This document shows positions 1-8,751 of a stretch of DNA of 64,000 nt, one piece after another. The first letter of the stretch is position 1. Every line of letters begins with the position of its first letter. The notes beneath the pieces were generated by a model, which ran no database searches, had not been told where the DNA came from, and saw only the letters and a program-made list of their open reading frames with translations. Position numbers and translations under genes: made by a program. This DNA comes from a bacterium (GTDB taxonomy: Bacteria > JAGOBX01): NCBI GenBank assembly GCA_029551925.1, contig JAKPEO010000124.1:1-64000 (forward strand), given 5' to 3'.

Positions 1-1
1 A

Positions 2-307
2 GAAAAATCGCAGAATAAGTATGCAGCTGTTGTAAAATCGTGGAAAAACAATTTGGAAACTTTATCAACTTTTTTTAAATATCCGCCTGAAATTCGCAGA
101 ATTATTTATACGACTAATTTTATAGAAAATGTTCATCGGCAGTTAAGAAAAGTTTTCAAAAACAGATGATTTACAAATGACGAGGCTTTGAAAAAACTTC
201 TATTTTTAACCATTCAGAAAACCTCGAAAAAGTGGGGCAATATGCAAAATTGAGCATTAATCTATTCCCAATTAGTAATAATTTTTGGCGATAGATTAAA
301 GGCGTGA
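2..307 (+). pseudogene. IS256-family (mutator-type) transposase, C-terminal remnant
   Basis: In the frame starting at base 2 the translation carries the C-terminal signature of IS256-type DDE transposases: a Trp-rich segment, YPPEIRRIIYTTN, a VHRQLRKVFKNR motif, NDEALKKLL, and a final ALIYSQLVIIFGDRLKA before a TGA at 305-307. Two in-frame TGA codons interrupt it, at 167-169 and at 251-253. The second sits where this family usually has Trp (KKW..NMQN-[W]-ALIYSQ). The 5' part lies outside the window. TGA is a real stop in many genes here, so this copy looks dead, probably through TGG-to-TGA changes. I could not identify the terminal inverted repeat. Confidence 0.8.
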
Positions 308-763
308 TTAAATTGATTTTTGCTATTATTGTTAAGTTGGATAAAAAAATTAAAAAGTTTTTTTGGAAATTTTAAAAAACTATTTTTTAAAAAAATGGTT
401 TTCATTAAACAACCGGCCTCTTGTTTTTGTCTTGCTTTTTTTCAAGAAAAAAGTAAGCGACTTTTTGTTTCTTTTTGGTCGGCAAAAAAAGGAAGGTAGT
501 TTTAAAAGCATATTTATTGATTTTTTATAAATTTAATTTATATGGATGTGATTTGAATTTAGCATTTTAGAATTTACACAAAATAATTTACGCTCTCGAA
601 AGCAGCAGTAAGCGCTGAAGATTATAATGTCCTGAAAAAAATTAGGCAATCCAGCAGCGTAATAAAGTTCTATAAAAATAATATAACTTTGACATTAAAG
701 AAAAATCATACTGATGGACTATCTTGATTTATTATTTATGTTAATTAATTTTTCTATAATGAA
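308..763. other. AT-rich non-coding stretch with debris
   Basis: This stretch separates the transposase remnant from the 3' end of the surface-protein gene. It holds a hairpin at 431-457 and an open but startless 47-codon frame at 587-727 that looks like a decayed coding piece (KAAVSAEDYNVLKKIRQSSS) and that I cannot match to a family. I see no intact gene. It reads as a graveyard next to an insertion element. Confidence 0.5.
431..457. repeat. Hairpin-forming inverted repeat
   Basis: CTTGCTTTTTTTC (431-443) and GAAAAAAGTAAG (446-457) pair over about 12 positions with one G-T wobble and a one-base bulge, around a two-base loop. It lies in non-coding sequence between the transposase remnant and the next gene. 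It could be a terminator-like structure or part of a dispersed repeat. Confidence 0.4.
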
Positions 764-3166
764 TTATTTTAATCTATGAATACTCATAAAAGTACCTTCG
801 CCTGCATACCAAGTTGTCGTATTAAATCCCATTACCATACAAACATAGCCCTCTATATAATCACCGGCATTAAGATAAACTATTCTACTTGTAGATACTG
901 TTAAGTCATCACTGCCGCTAGCCATTATGTTATGAGCTCTTGCTATTACTGTTCCGTTCTTTTTTATACGCGCTTCAAATGTATTTGCATTGCCTATTGA
1001 GCCCGAAGAAACCTGTAACAAAACCAAATAATAACCTGCTGCCGCAGCGGTGAAACGATAGTTTGTAGTATTATCAAATTCATTATTCAAATCATACTCT
1101 TCAGAGTTAAATGCTAATTTTTGGTCTGCGGCATTTGTAATCGTAATATCCGCCGAAATTTTCACATGACAGCCAGAATTCAATGCGCCGGGCATCGTTG
1201 CCCACGAAAGCGCGCCTGCGCCATTTGTTGTAAGCACTTGACCGTTTGTTCCGTCAGCAGACGGCAGCGTATAAGTCGTTGACCCAGCCGCAGCTGCTGG
1301 CGCTAATCCGACATAGCCAGAAGTCGTGCCGGACAATCGCAGTGTGCCTTTGACATCAAGCGCAGAGCCCGGAGCAGTATTATTAATGCCGACATTACCA
1401 TTTGCATTTAAAGTCATTACAGTAACATCTGGAATCCATCCCCAATTATTACCGCCGCCGGGCGTGCCGGATAAACTAAAATCAACGCGGCTTCTGCCGC
1501 TTATCCCTGTTTCAAATGCGCCAACCGCTATGCCAAAAGAGTTTGCATTTTTGACGCCGCTTACAGTTCGGCGCGAAATTCTTAATTCTTCAATTGTGCC
1601 TATTGCATCAGTAGCATCATTTCCAAATATATGCAGTTTTGGGCCATGCGATTCATCTCCTAATCCGACATTCCCAACATTATTAGTAGTTATCGCATTA
1701 GTTTCACCAGACGAACGTCCCTTAACTTTAAAAGTTCCATATACATTAAGCGAATCAGAAACTAAATTTGTGCCAATGCCAACTCCGCCGCTTTCATAAT
1801 ATATATTAGCGCCGCTTGTTGTCCATTGCGTTGCCGGTGCGGAATTAGCCCACGACAATAAACCAGCGCCATTTGTCGTAAGCACTTGTCCATTTGAACC
1901 GTCAGCAGAAGGCAGCGTATAAATCGTTGAACCAGCCGCAGCTGCTGGCGCTAATCCGACATAGCCGGAAGTCGTGCCGGATAATCGTAGTGTGCCTTTG
2001 ATATCAATCGCAGAGCCAGGTGTCGAAGTGCCAATACCGACATTTCCAGAAGAATTCCAAATGCCAGATGGAAATATTATATTTCCGCTAAAAGTCGGAC
2101 TTGCACTCGGCGCTTTCGCATTTATTAATGCTAATTTAACAGCAGAATCAGCGTCAACATAAGTTTTCGATACAGAATCCGATTCTAATGCCGACAGCCG
2201 ATTTTCAGTATTTTGACTGTCACTCTCTAAACTTGTTATTCGATTATTAATATTCGCTGTTTCTGCCGCTACAATAATTTTATAATTATTCAATTCATTT
2301 TTTAATAATGTTGTATCTGCTGTAATATCGCTCATTCTTGAATATATCGCCTGCGTCTCGGTATTTACTGCTGCTTTAAAATTTATCAATTCATTTTTCA
2401 ATAATGTTGTATCTGCTGTAATATCGCTCATTCTTGAATATATCGCCTGCGTCTCGGTATTTATTTGCTGTTTAAATTGTGTCAAATTATTTAATATTGA
2501 AGTTGTATCTTGCGCTACTAAATTAAATAAATTTTGCGCATCTGTTCGACTGATGACATCACCAGTCAACGCGTCAAATTGCAGATTTGACAATTGCGCG
2601 CCGTCACCGATAAATGCCGCAGCAGTTACATTGCCGCTCGCTTTGATATTACCTATCACTTCAATTTTTTCTGTCGGCGCTAATGTTGCCACTCCTATTT
2701 TTCCGTCGTCGGTTATTATAACATTTTGACTAATTATCAATGTATCATTAATTGTCATTCTCCCTTCGGCTATTGCATTGTTTTCTAAATACTGCGCTGT
2801 ATCCGAATAACGCGCGCGGAATACATATCCGCCAGCTTGCAATTTTGTGCGCGGCATAAGTTCTCCTGTGTTATTTATATTCACCCCCAAATAATATTGT
2901 TCATTAAATTTCAAATTTATCGGATTTATCGAACCTAATTCAACTATAAATAACCCATTTGTAATATCCACAGAATTATGCGTTTCCTGCCATAATGCAG
3001 TTCCGCCACTCTGCGTTGTATATATAGAAAATACTATCGGCGCGGTTGTGTTCACGCGACGCTGATTATCGTCAACTAATTTTCCTTGATACGAAATGGT
3101 AAATCCTAATAAATTCACACTGCACAGCAACAAAAATGCCGCTACTAAAATCATTTTCTTTTTCAT
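764..3166 (-). CDS. Secreted repeat-rich surface protein with C1q/TNF-like C-terminus
   Basis: A predicted exported protein of about 800 residues. I place the start at the ATG at 3166, which begins MKKKMILVAAF with a clean signal peptide and has GTGGTG upstream; the ATG at 3181 would add five residues. After the signal peptide comes a domain common in large bacterial surface proteins (ISYQGKLVDDN, then GGTALWQE, then MPRTKLQAGGYVFRARY). Next is a coiled coil containing a nearly exact 32-residue tandem repeat. Two copies of a module follow, each with VGI.... PGSA[IL]D.KGTLRLSG and LPSADG.NGQVLTTNGAG. The last roughly 130 residues resemble a C1q/TNF-like jelly roll (FNSEEYDLNNEF, IKKNGTVIARA, VYLNAGDYIEGYV). 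This layout resembles tail-fibre and adhesin-type proteins, which are often trimeric. The role in binding or appendage building is inferred. Its GC content is visibly higher than that of its neighbours. Confidence 0.75.
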   Translation of the reverse strand: MKKKMILVAAFLLLCSVNLLGFTISYQGKLVDDNQRRVNTTAPIVFSIYTTQSGGTALWQETHNSVDITNGLFIVELGSINPINLKFNEQYYLGVNINNTGELMPRTKLQAGGYVFRARYSDTAQYLENNAIAEGRMTINDTLIISQNVIITDDGKIGVATLAPTEKIEVIGNIKASGNVTAAAFIGDGAQLSNLQFDALTGDVISRTDAQNLFNLVAQDTTSILNNLTQFKQQINTETQAIYSRMSDITADTTLLKNELINFKAAVNTETQAIYSRMSDITADTTLLKNELNNYKIIVAAETANINNRITSLESDSQNTENRLSALESDSVSKTYVDADSAVKLALINAKAPSASPTFSGNIIFPSGIWNSSGNVGIGTSTPGSAIDIKGTLRLSGTTSGYVGLAPAAAAGSTIYTLPSADGSNGQVLTTNGAGLLSWANSAPATQWTTSGANIYYESGGVGIGTNLVSDSLNVYGTFKVKGRSSGETNAITTNNVGNVGLGDESHGPKLHIFGNDATDAIGTIEELRISRRTVSGVKNANSFGIAVGAFETGISGRSRVDFSLSGTPGGGNNWGWIPDVTVMTLNANGNVGINNTAPGSALDVKGTLRLSGTTSGYVGLAPAAAAGSTTYTLPSADGTNGQVLTTNGAGALSWATMPGALNSGCHVKISADITITNAADQKLAFNSEEYDLNNEFDNTTNYRFTAAAAGYYLVLLQVSSGSIGNANTFEARIKKNGTVIARAHNIMASGSDDLTVSTSRIVYLNAGDYIEGYVCMVMGFNTTTWYAGEGTFMSIHRLK
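1201..1369 (-). repeat. Direct repeat copy 1 inside the surface-protein gene
   Basis: About 169 bp nearly identical to 1849-2017 (offset 648 bp). It encodes the PGSALDVKGTLRLSG...NGQVLTTNGAG module. The high DNA identity, including silent positions, points to recent duplication or gene conversion. Confidence 0.85.
1849..2017 (-). repeat. Direct repeat copy 2 inside the surface-protein gene
   Basis: Second copy of the module at 1201-1369, differing at scattered positions only. Together the copies make this gene prone to in-frame expansion or contraction. Confidence 0.85.
2291..2470 (-). repeat. 96-bp tandem repeat encoding a coiled-coil segment
   Basis: Two adjacent copies with a 96-bp period, beginning at 2291 and 2387 and almost identical for about 80 bp. 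Each encodes a 32-residue unit with ETQAIYSRMSDITADTTLLKNE. A weaker third unit continues towards 2530. The in-frame period would preserve the reading frame through slippage. Confidence 0.85.
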
Positions 3167-3242
3167 AATTTGAAACACCACTATTTATTTTTTTTTATTG
3201 AAACCAATTTTTTTTCAAAATAAATTAATAGCAGGCGGCAAT

Positions 3243-5144
3243 TTATAATTTTTTGTTGAAAAATGGCAAAATTATAATTACAGTAGTGCCTTCATTAATT
3301 TTACTTTGAATTTCAATATTTCCATTAATTTTATTTATTAATTCTTTGCATAAGATCAGTCCTAATCCGCTGCCTTTTTCACCTTTTGTGCCAACAGTAG
3401 AAAACGAACTTGTCATATCAAATATTTTTCTTAATTGATTTTCTGACATACCTATGCCATTATCTATTATTTTTATAATTATATTTTCATCTTTATCTGT
3501 TTCATTACAAATCCGAATTTTTCCGTTTATTTTCGAATATTTTACAGCATTTAAAATTATATTTTGCAATAAAATTTGCAATACATTCTTATCATTATAA
3601 ATTTCTAATTTTTTGTCAATAGATATATCTATTTCTATTTTCTTATCATCTATCAAATTTTTATAGATATTTATAATCTGTTCTATTAAATAATAAATTT
3701 TTATATTTTCACTGATATACTGCAATCCCTGTGTTTGCAATAATGACCAAGACAATAAATTATCCAAAAAAATATGCGATTGCTCAACATTATTTTTTAT
3801 TTTCATAAAAGAGTGATTTATATCCTTTAATAAATTATCATCACGAATATATTCTTTTAATTTTAATATTTTTTTATCTAATATTTCAATATAACCTCTA
3901 ATTGAAAAAATATAATTTCTAATATCATGCGCTACTATTCTCAATATTCGTTCTTTTGTTTTATTTATTTCTTCTAAACTTTCTTCATACTTTTTATAAT
4001 CTGTAATATCGTATCCCGAACTTAAAACCCCGTAAATTTTTCCATATTTATCTTTTAAAACTATATTTGACCATCTTATAATTTTTTCAGTGTTATTTTT
4101 TGATAATATTGGATTTTCTATATTTTTTTCAAATTCGGCTTTTTCTGATAATATCAAATCAAAAATATAATTAAGTTTATTTCTTTTTGATTCAGGTATA
4201 AAATTATCAAACCAATTTTTCCCAACGATTTCATTTTCTTCTTTACAGCCTAATAATTCCACTCCTTTTTTATTTATCATTGCTACATTTTTATTTTTAT
4301 CAATCAATAAAATTATAACTTCCGCTATATCCAAAATATTTTTTAAAAAATTTTGGTTTTCCTTTAATTTATTAAAAATTATATCAAAAGGTCGCGTCAA
4401 CATATTAACAATCACAGCGCGATATATTAAATAAAACGACAAAATTTTAAATAAATGACCAATAACATTAGATATGCCGTAATTATCTATATATAAAGTA
4501 AAACAAATTTCACTAAAAATTGTAATTATTATAGAAAACCATAACAGTAAAAATAAATTTTTATCATATTTATGCCGTTTAAAATACAATAAAACTGCGC
4601 TTACAAATAAAATAAAGCAAATAATATACTCTGATATTAACTTGAATTGCGTCTGTCCAACACCTTCAACAAAACAAATTGGAAATATTCGCCATTCTAA
4701 AACAGATAAAAATCCGATTAAAATATAACTTGTAAAAATAAAAAATATGATAGGATTATATTTTTTATTTATTCTATTTTCAAAAATTGCAAAAAATAAA
4801 ATCGCTATTGCTTCCAAAAATCGCGCTATAATCCATAATTGATTAGCATAAAATTTATAATCTTTAAATATATTCATTCCAAAATAAGAAATAGTATGAT
4901 AAAAATCAATAATTCCAACAAATAAATAAGCTATTCCTAAAACACTTAAACCGTTATTTTGGGAATTTTTTCGAGTATTCCAAGATACGATAAAAATTCC
5001 AATAGCAATAACAATACTATAAAATTCTGCTATTATATGAAACAACAGATAATTTCTGCGGCTTAAGAAATATAGATAAACGCCAATTATTATAAAAATT
5101 AAAACACTAAAATAATATAAGAGTTTTTTGTTATTTTTTTCCAT
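3243..5144 (-). CDS. Membrane histidine kinase with MASE3-like sensor and PAS domain
   Basis: A sensor histidine kinase of about 633 residues. The first roughly 250 residues hold seven to eight hydrophobic helices that resemble the MASE3 sensor domain (HIIAEFYSIVIAIGIF, FYHTISYFGMN). A PAS domain follows (about 270-385), then a dimerisation/phosphoacceptor helix with His in RIVAHDIRNYIFSIRG (near residue 404). The ATPase domain has the N box NIILNAVKYSK, G1 DNGIGMSE and G2 GSGLGLILCKEL. The start is the ATG at 5144; the preceding TTG is less likely. No response-regulator gene is adjacent, so its partner may be elsewhere or may be the REC-REC-GGDEF protein upstream in the same gene run. The signal sensed is unknown. 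Confidence 0.88.
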   Translation of the reverse strand: MEKNNKKLLYYFSVLIFIIIGVYLYFLSRRNYLLFHIIAEFYSIVIAIGIFIVSWNTRKNSQNNGLSVLGIAYLFVGIIDFYHTISYFGMNIFKDYKFYANQLWIIARFLEAIAILFFAIFENRINKKYNPIIFFIFTSYILIGFLSVLEWRIFPICFVEGVGQTQFKLISEYIICFILFVSAVLLYFKRHKYDKNLFLLLWFSIIITIFSEICFTLYIDNYGISNVIGHLFKILSFYLIYRAVIVNMLTRPFDIIFNKLKENQNFLKNILDIAEVIILLIDKNKNVAMINKKGVELLGCKEENEIVGKNWFDNFIPESKRNKLNYIFDLILSEKAEFEKNIENPILSKNNTEKIIRWSNIVLKDKYGKIYGVLSSGYDITDYKKYEESLEEINKTKERILRIVAHDIRNYIFSIRGYIEILDKKILKLKEYIRDDNLLKDINHSFMKIKNNVEQSHIFLDNLLSWSLLQTQGLQYISENIKIYYLIEQIINIYKNLIDDKKIEIDISIDKKLEIYNDKNVLQILLQNIILNAVKYSKINGKIRICNETDKDENIIIKIIDNGIGMSENQLRKIFDMTSSFSTVGTKGEKGSGLGLILCKELINKINGNIEIQSKINEGTTVIIILPFFNKKL

Positions 5145-5188
5145 CAATTTGTCTTTTCTTTTATAAATTCTTATCTATCGAAAAGTCA

Positions 5189-6208
5189 TTATTTTTCTCT
5201 GTCAATATATTGTTTTTTATAATATTCTTTGAAATCTTGATTTTTTAATTTACGCCACCATCTTTCATTTTTGCAATACCAATCAATAGTAAATTTCAAG
5301 CCCTGTTCAAATGACATTTGCGGCTGCCAGCCCAATTTTTCTAATTTTGACGAATCAAGCGCATAACGTCTATCGTGTCCAATCCTGTCTTTTACTGGTT
5401 TTATCAAGGTTTCAGGTTTATTCATATATTCAAGAATTTTTTTTGTAATTTCAATATTAGTATGAAGATTGCCGCCGCCGATATTGTAAACTTCTCCGTT
5501 TTCGCCATTTTCAAGTAAAAACAAAATTGCGCGGCAGTGGTCTTCGACAAACAGCCAATCTCGAATATTCAAGCCGTCTCCGTATAAAGGCAAACTCATT
5601 CCTTCAATAGCATTAGTGATAAATAAAGGTATTAATTTTTCAGGATATTGATAAGGTCCGTAGTTATTAGATGCGCGCGTAATAATAACATCCATATTGT
5701 ATGTTGCAAAAAATGAATACGCGATTCTATCGCCGCCGGCTTTGCTCGCCGAATACGGATTGCGAGGCATCAAGGTGTCAGTTTCTTTAGAATAGCCGAT
5801 TTCGACACTGCCGTAAACTTCATCTGTGCTGATTTGAATAAATCTTTTCAAACCGCCGCGCAAACGCGCCGCTTCTAACAGCACATACACACCTTCAACA
5901 TCAGTCTTTATAAAATCAACCGCGCCCATAATCGAACGGTCAACATGAGTTTCAGCGGCAAAATTTATAATCACATCAATATCATATTTTTTCAAGGTTT
6001 CTGATACCCTTTCAAAATCTGCAATATCTCCCTTAACAAAAGTATAACGATCATTATTTTTTATATCGTCTAAATTTTCAAGATTACCGGCGTATGTCAA
6101 TTTATCGTAATTTATTACATTATAATCCTTTCGTTCGTTAATAATTAATCGAACGAAATTAGAACCAATAAAACCAGCGCCGCCGGTAACCATAATATTT
6201 TTAAACAT
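5189..6208 (-). CDS. rfbB: dTDP-glucose 4,6-dehydratase
   Basis: Converts dTDP-glucose to dTDP-4-keto-6-deoxyglucose, the first committed step towards dTDP-rhamnose and other deoxysugars. It is an extended SDR enzyme: the Rossmann motif TGGAGFIGSNF is at the N-terminus, the DEVYGS segment holds the catalytic acid region, and YSASKAGGD contains the active-site Tyr and Lys. At about 339 residues it has the usual family length. I choose the ATG at 6208, which has AAGGTG about 8 bases upstream, over the ATG four codons earlier. rfbA, rfbC and rfbD are not in the window. It lies between the MurC-like ligase and the MASE3 kinase. Confidence 0.95.
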   Translation of the reverse strand: MFKNIMVTGGAGFIGSNFVRLIINERKDYNVINYDKLTYAGNLENLDDIKNNDRYTFVKGDIADFERVSETLKKYDIDVIINFAAETHVDRSIMGAVDFIKTDVEGVYVLLEAARLRGGLKRFIQISTDEVYGSVEIGYSKETDTLMPRNPYSASKAGGDRIAYSFFATYNMDVIITRASNNYGPYQYPEKLIPLFITNAIEGMSLPLYGDGLNIRDWLFVEDHCRAILFLLENGENGEVYNIGGGNLHTNIEITKKILEYMNKPETLIKPVKDRIGHDRRYALDSSKLEKLGWQPQMSFEQGLKFTIDWYCKNERWWRKLKNQDFKEYYKKQYIDREK

Positions 6209-6250
6209 AAAATACCACACCTTCTATATAAAAAATAGTTAAAAAAAATT

Positions 6251-7666
6251 TTAATTGTTAAACAATTCAGCAATATTTTCGCACAGCGCACGCAATTTCG
6301 GGTCGCGCGCGCCGGCAATAACAATCACATCATAAATATCTTTGACTTTTTTAATATATTCGATTATAAATTCATCATTTACAGCCCAAGCAATATTAAC
6401 ATTTTTTTTCTTCAATTCTTCCACTATTTGTTCAGAAGTAATTTTTTTTTCTACTGTGCCGCCGGCATAATAAATTTCTTTTAATATAATTTTATGACTG
6501 TCATTAAAAAAATAATTTTCAAATACTTTATACAATTCATCTTTCAAAAAATAAGTCGGTTGATAACCGTGCGGCTGATAGATGAATAATATTTTTTTAT
6601 AAAATTTAGATAAATGCCCGAGCACTGCGTCAATCTTCGCAGGATTATGAGCATAATCATACAGTATAGTCGGCTCGCTGTTTCGATAAAATTCATATCT
6701 ATCAGATACACCTTCAAATTCTGATAAAATAGATTTTATTAATTCATATTCAATATCAAACATTTCAGCAATCGCAATAGCAAATGCGCTGTTATACACA
6801 TTATAAATGCCAGGTAATTGAATTAAATATTCGTTATTATTTACAAGAAACGAAGTATAATTTCTTTCTTCTGTAATATTTGAAATTCTGTAATCCGCTT
6901 CTTTATTCATTCCTATTTTAATTGTTTTCTTATTTGAATAATCAAGTTCTAACGAAAGTTTATCGTCTATATTTATTAAAACCGCTATTTCCGCATTATT
7001 GACATATTCTTGAAATAAAATTTTTAGTTCTTCGATTGTTTTGTGGTCTTTGCTGACATTCGTTAAAACTGCAATATTCGGCTTATATTTTACAATCGTG
7101 CCGTCGCTTTCATCTGTCTCAATTATAAAAATATCAGAAGCGCCTACTACGCAATTTGAAGTTTCATTATTATTTCCAATTTTTTTTATAGCTGCGCCAG
7201 TCATTATATTTACATTAATACCAGATTTTTTCAATAAATAACCTATTATGCCGGTAGTTGTGGATTTTCCTGATGTGCCGGCGATTGTTATTGTTTTATT
7301 TTGATTAACAATATAAGCCAATAGATCAGCGCGATGAATTATAGGAATATTATATTCAATGGCTTTAACTACATCAGGATTATCTCGTTCAATCGCAGTT
7401 GATACTACCGCATAATCAATATTCTTTTCTAAATGTTTGCCGTTTTGGTTATATATTTGACAACCGATATTTTCGAGTTCTATCGCTAAATTAGTTTTTT
7501 TAAAATTTGAATAACCGCGGTCCGACCCAAAAACTTGCGCGCCTTTTAATTTCAAAAATTTCGCAATTGCTGACATTCCGCTGCCTAATATTCCAATAAA
7601 ATAAAATTTATATTCGCCTATATTTTCAAATTTTATTTTTATATCAGAAGTTATAATATACTTCAT
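6251..7666 (-). CDS. MurC-like Mur ligase (UDP-N-acetylmuramate--amino acid ligase family)
   Basis: An ATP-dependent amide ligase of the Mur family, 471 residues, cytoplasmic. The N-terminal IGILGSGMSAIAKFL matches the MurC UDP-binding loop, the middle domain has DESDGTIVKYKP and TNVSKDH, and the C-terminal domain has DYAHNPAKI and IYQPHGYQPT. The most likely reaction is UDP-MurNAc plus L-alanine. The P-loop, however, is GTSGKSTTTG rather than the usual MurC GTHGKTTT, and NVSKDHKTIEEL replaces the common NIDxDHLD form. It may therefore be a divergent MurC or a paralogue with another substrate, such as a recycling ligase. No other mur gene is adjacent. It starts 8 bases after the outer-membrane-protein gene. 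Confidence 0.8.
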   Translation of the reverse strand: MKYIITSDIKIKFENIGEYKFYFIGILGSGMSAIAKFLKLKGAQVFGSDRGYSNFKKTNLAIELENIGCQIYNQNGKHLEKNIDYAVVSTAIERDNPDVVKAIEYNIPIIHRADLLAYIVNQNKTITIAGTSGKSTTTGIIGYLLKKSGINVNIMTGAAIKKIGNNNETSNCVVGASDIFIIETDESDGTIVKYKPNIAVLTNVSKDHKTIEELKILFQEYVNNAEIAVLINIDDKLSLELDYSNKKTIKIGMNKEADYRISNITEERNYTSFLVNNNEYLIQLPGIYNVYNSAFAIAIAEMFDIEYELIKSILSEFEGVSDRYEFYRNSEPTILYDYAHNPAKIDAVLGHLSKFYKKILFIYQPHGYQPTYFLKDELYKVFENYFFNDSHKIILKEIYYAGGTVEKKITSEQIVEELKKKNVNIAWAVNDEFIIEYIKKVKDIYDVIVIAGARDPKLRALCENIAELFNN

Positions 7667-7674
7667 AATCTATC

Positions 7675-8751
7675 CTAAAAAACAAATAAAACTTTAAAAA
7701 TATGATTAGATAATTTTTGAGAATCAAAAGAATTTTTATGATTCAAATATTCATAGCCGATTGTCATACCGGAAAAATCATAATTTATCCCAGCTATATA
7801 TTGAGTATTGTTCGCAAATAATTTATTAGCAGTTGTCACATTTTTAATTTTGCTTTTATTATAACCAGCGCACAGATTAAAATTTTTTTCTATTTGATAT
7901 GAAAGTAAAACATCATATAATATATTTTCAAAATTAGAAATATCGAATTTATAATATCCACCGAAAAAATCCATTGCCTGATATTTTTGCGATATTGCGG
8001 CATACCACATTTTTTTCGAATGTCCAGTCAAAGAATTATCAGCGCTCATAATTTTTAAATTATCTAATTCTTCGTCAGTTATTGCGCTCTTTGACAATCC
8101 AACTTTAAAAAATAATCCGGTTTCTTTTGAAGATATTCCGATACTCGCAAATGTTTCTATTTTTTTAGAATCATAATCTTCGTAATTCAATGCCAGCGAT
8201 GATATGCGATTTGTGCGAGTTTCGAATATCGGAGCAGTTGTGAATTTTGGCGCCGCAAATATTCCGATAGCATAAAAAAAATCAGAATTTAAAGTATATA
8301 ATTGCGCGCCAAACGGATTGTTTTTGAAAATAGAATTATCAATAAAAGAACGCGTCAAAATCATTCTATCAAAATAATTGTAATTCCGCGGCATTGACAT
8401 ATTATCCATTTTTCCCACTGCCACAGCAAATCCATTAAACGGCAATTCTGCGGCAAATTTATTTAGAAATATCTGATTATCATTAAAAAAAGTATCGCGG
8501 CTGTCTTTATAATTAATAGCGATTATACCGTTCAAATTTGCGCTTTCAAATTTTAGTTCTGCACCTGCGCCGTCAAAAAAATATTCATTTTCCTGTTCAT
8601 CTAAATCATAATAAGACGCTTCTAAAAACAAAGAATATTTAGTTTCAAATTTTTTCACATCTATTCTGCGCAATGTCCGCGCTTCTACCAAAATCTGCAA
8701 CAAAAAAATATTCAGACACAAAACCCAAAATATCCTCGTATTTTTTTTCAT
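7675..8751 (-). CDS. Predicted outer-membrane beta-barrel protein
   Basis: A 358-residue protein with an N-terminal signal peptide (FWVLCLNIFLLQIL then VEA). Alternating hydrophobic/polar strands run throughout, and the C-terminus HIFKVLFVF ends in Phe, as in BAM-assembled barrels. I do not recognise a family. It could be a porin or a small transport barrel. Its ATG follows directly on the stop codon of the REC-REC-GAF-GGDEF gene, so the two are co-transcribed and probably translationally coupled. Confidence 0.6.
   Translation of the reverse strand: MKKNTRIFWVLCLNIFLLQILVEARTLRRIDVKKFETKYSLFLEASYYDLDEQENEYFFDGAGAELKFESANLNGIIAINYKDSRDTFFNDNQIFLNKFAAELPFNGFAVAVGKMDNMSMPRNYNYFDRMILTRSFIDNSIFKNNPFGAQLYTLNSDFFYAIGIFAAPKFTTAPIFETRTNRISSLALNYEDYDSKKIETFASIGISSKETGLFFKVGLSKSAITDEELDNLKIMSADNSLTGHSKKMWYAAISQKYQAMDFFGGYYKFDISNFENILYDVLLSYQIEKNFNLCAGYNKSKIKNVTTANKLFANNTQYIAGINYDFSGMTIGYEYLNHKNSFDSQKLSNHIFKVLFVF

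Noticed and set aside
2-307. TGA read as Trp or Gly throughout the genome (code 4 or 25)
   Set aside because: Many intact genes end in TGA exactly at the start of the next gene, and Trp in the proteins is encoded by TGG. Only the dead transposase has internal TGA.
1326-2162. Plus-strand open frames (1326-1799 and 1974-2162) across the surface-protein gene
   Set aside because: They mirror the repeats of the real minus-strand gene, lack ribosome binding sites and have no recognisable motifs.
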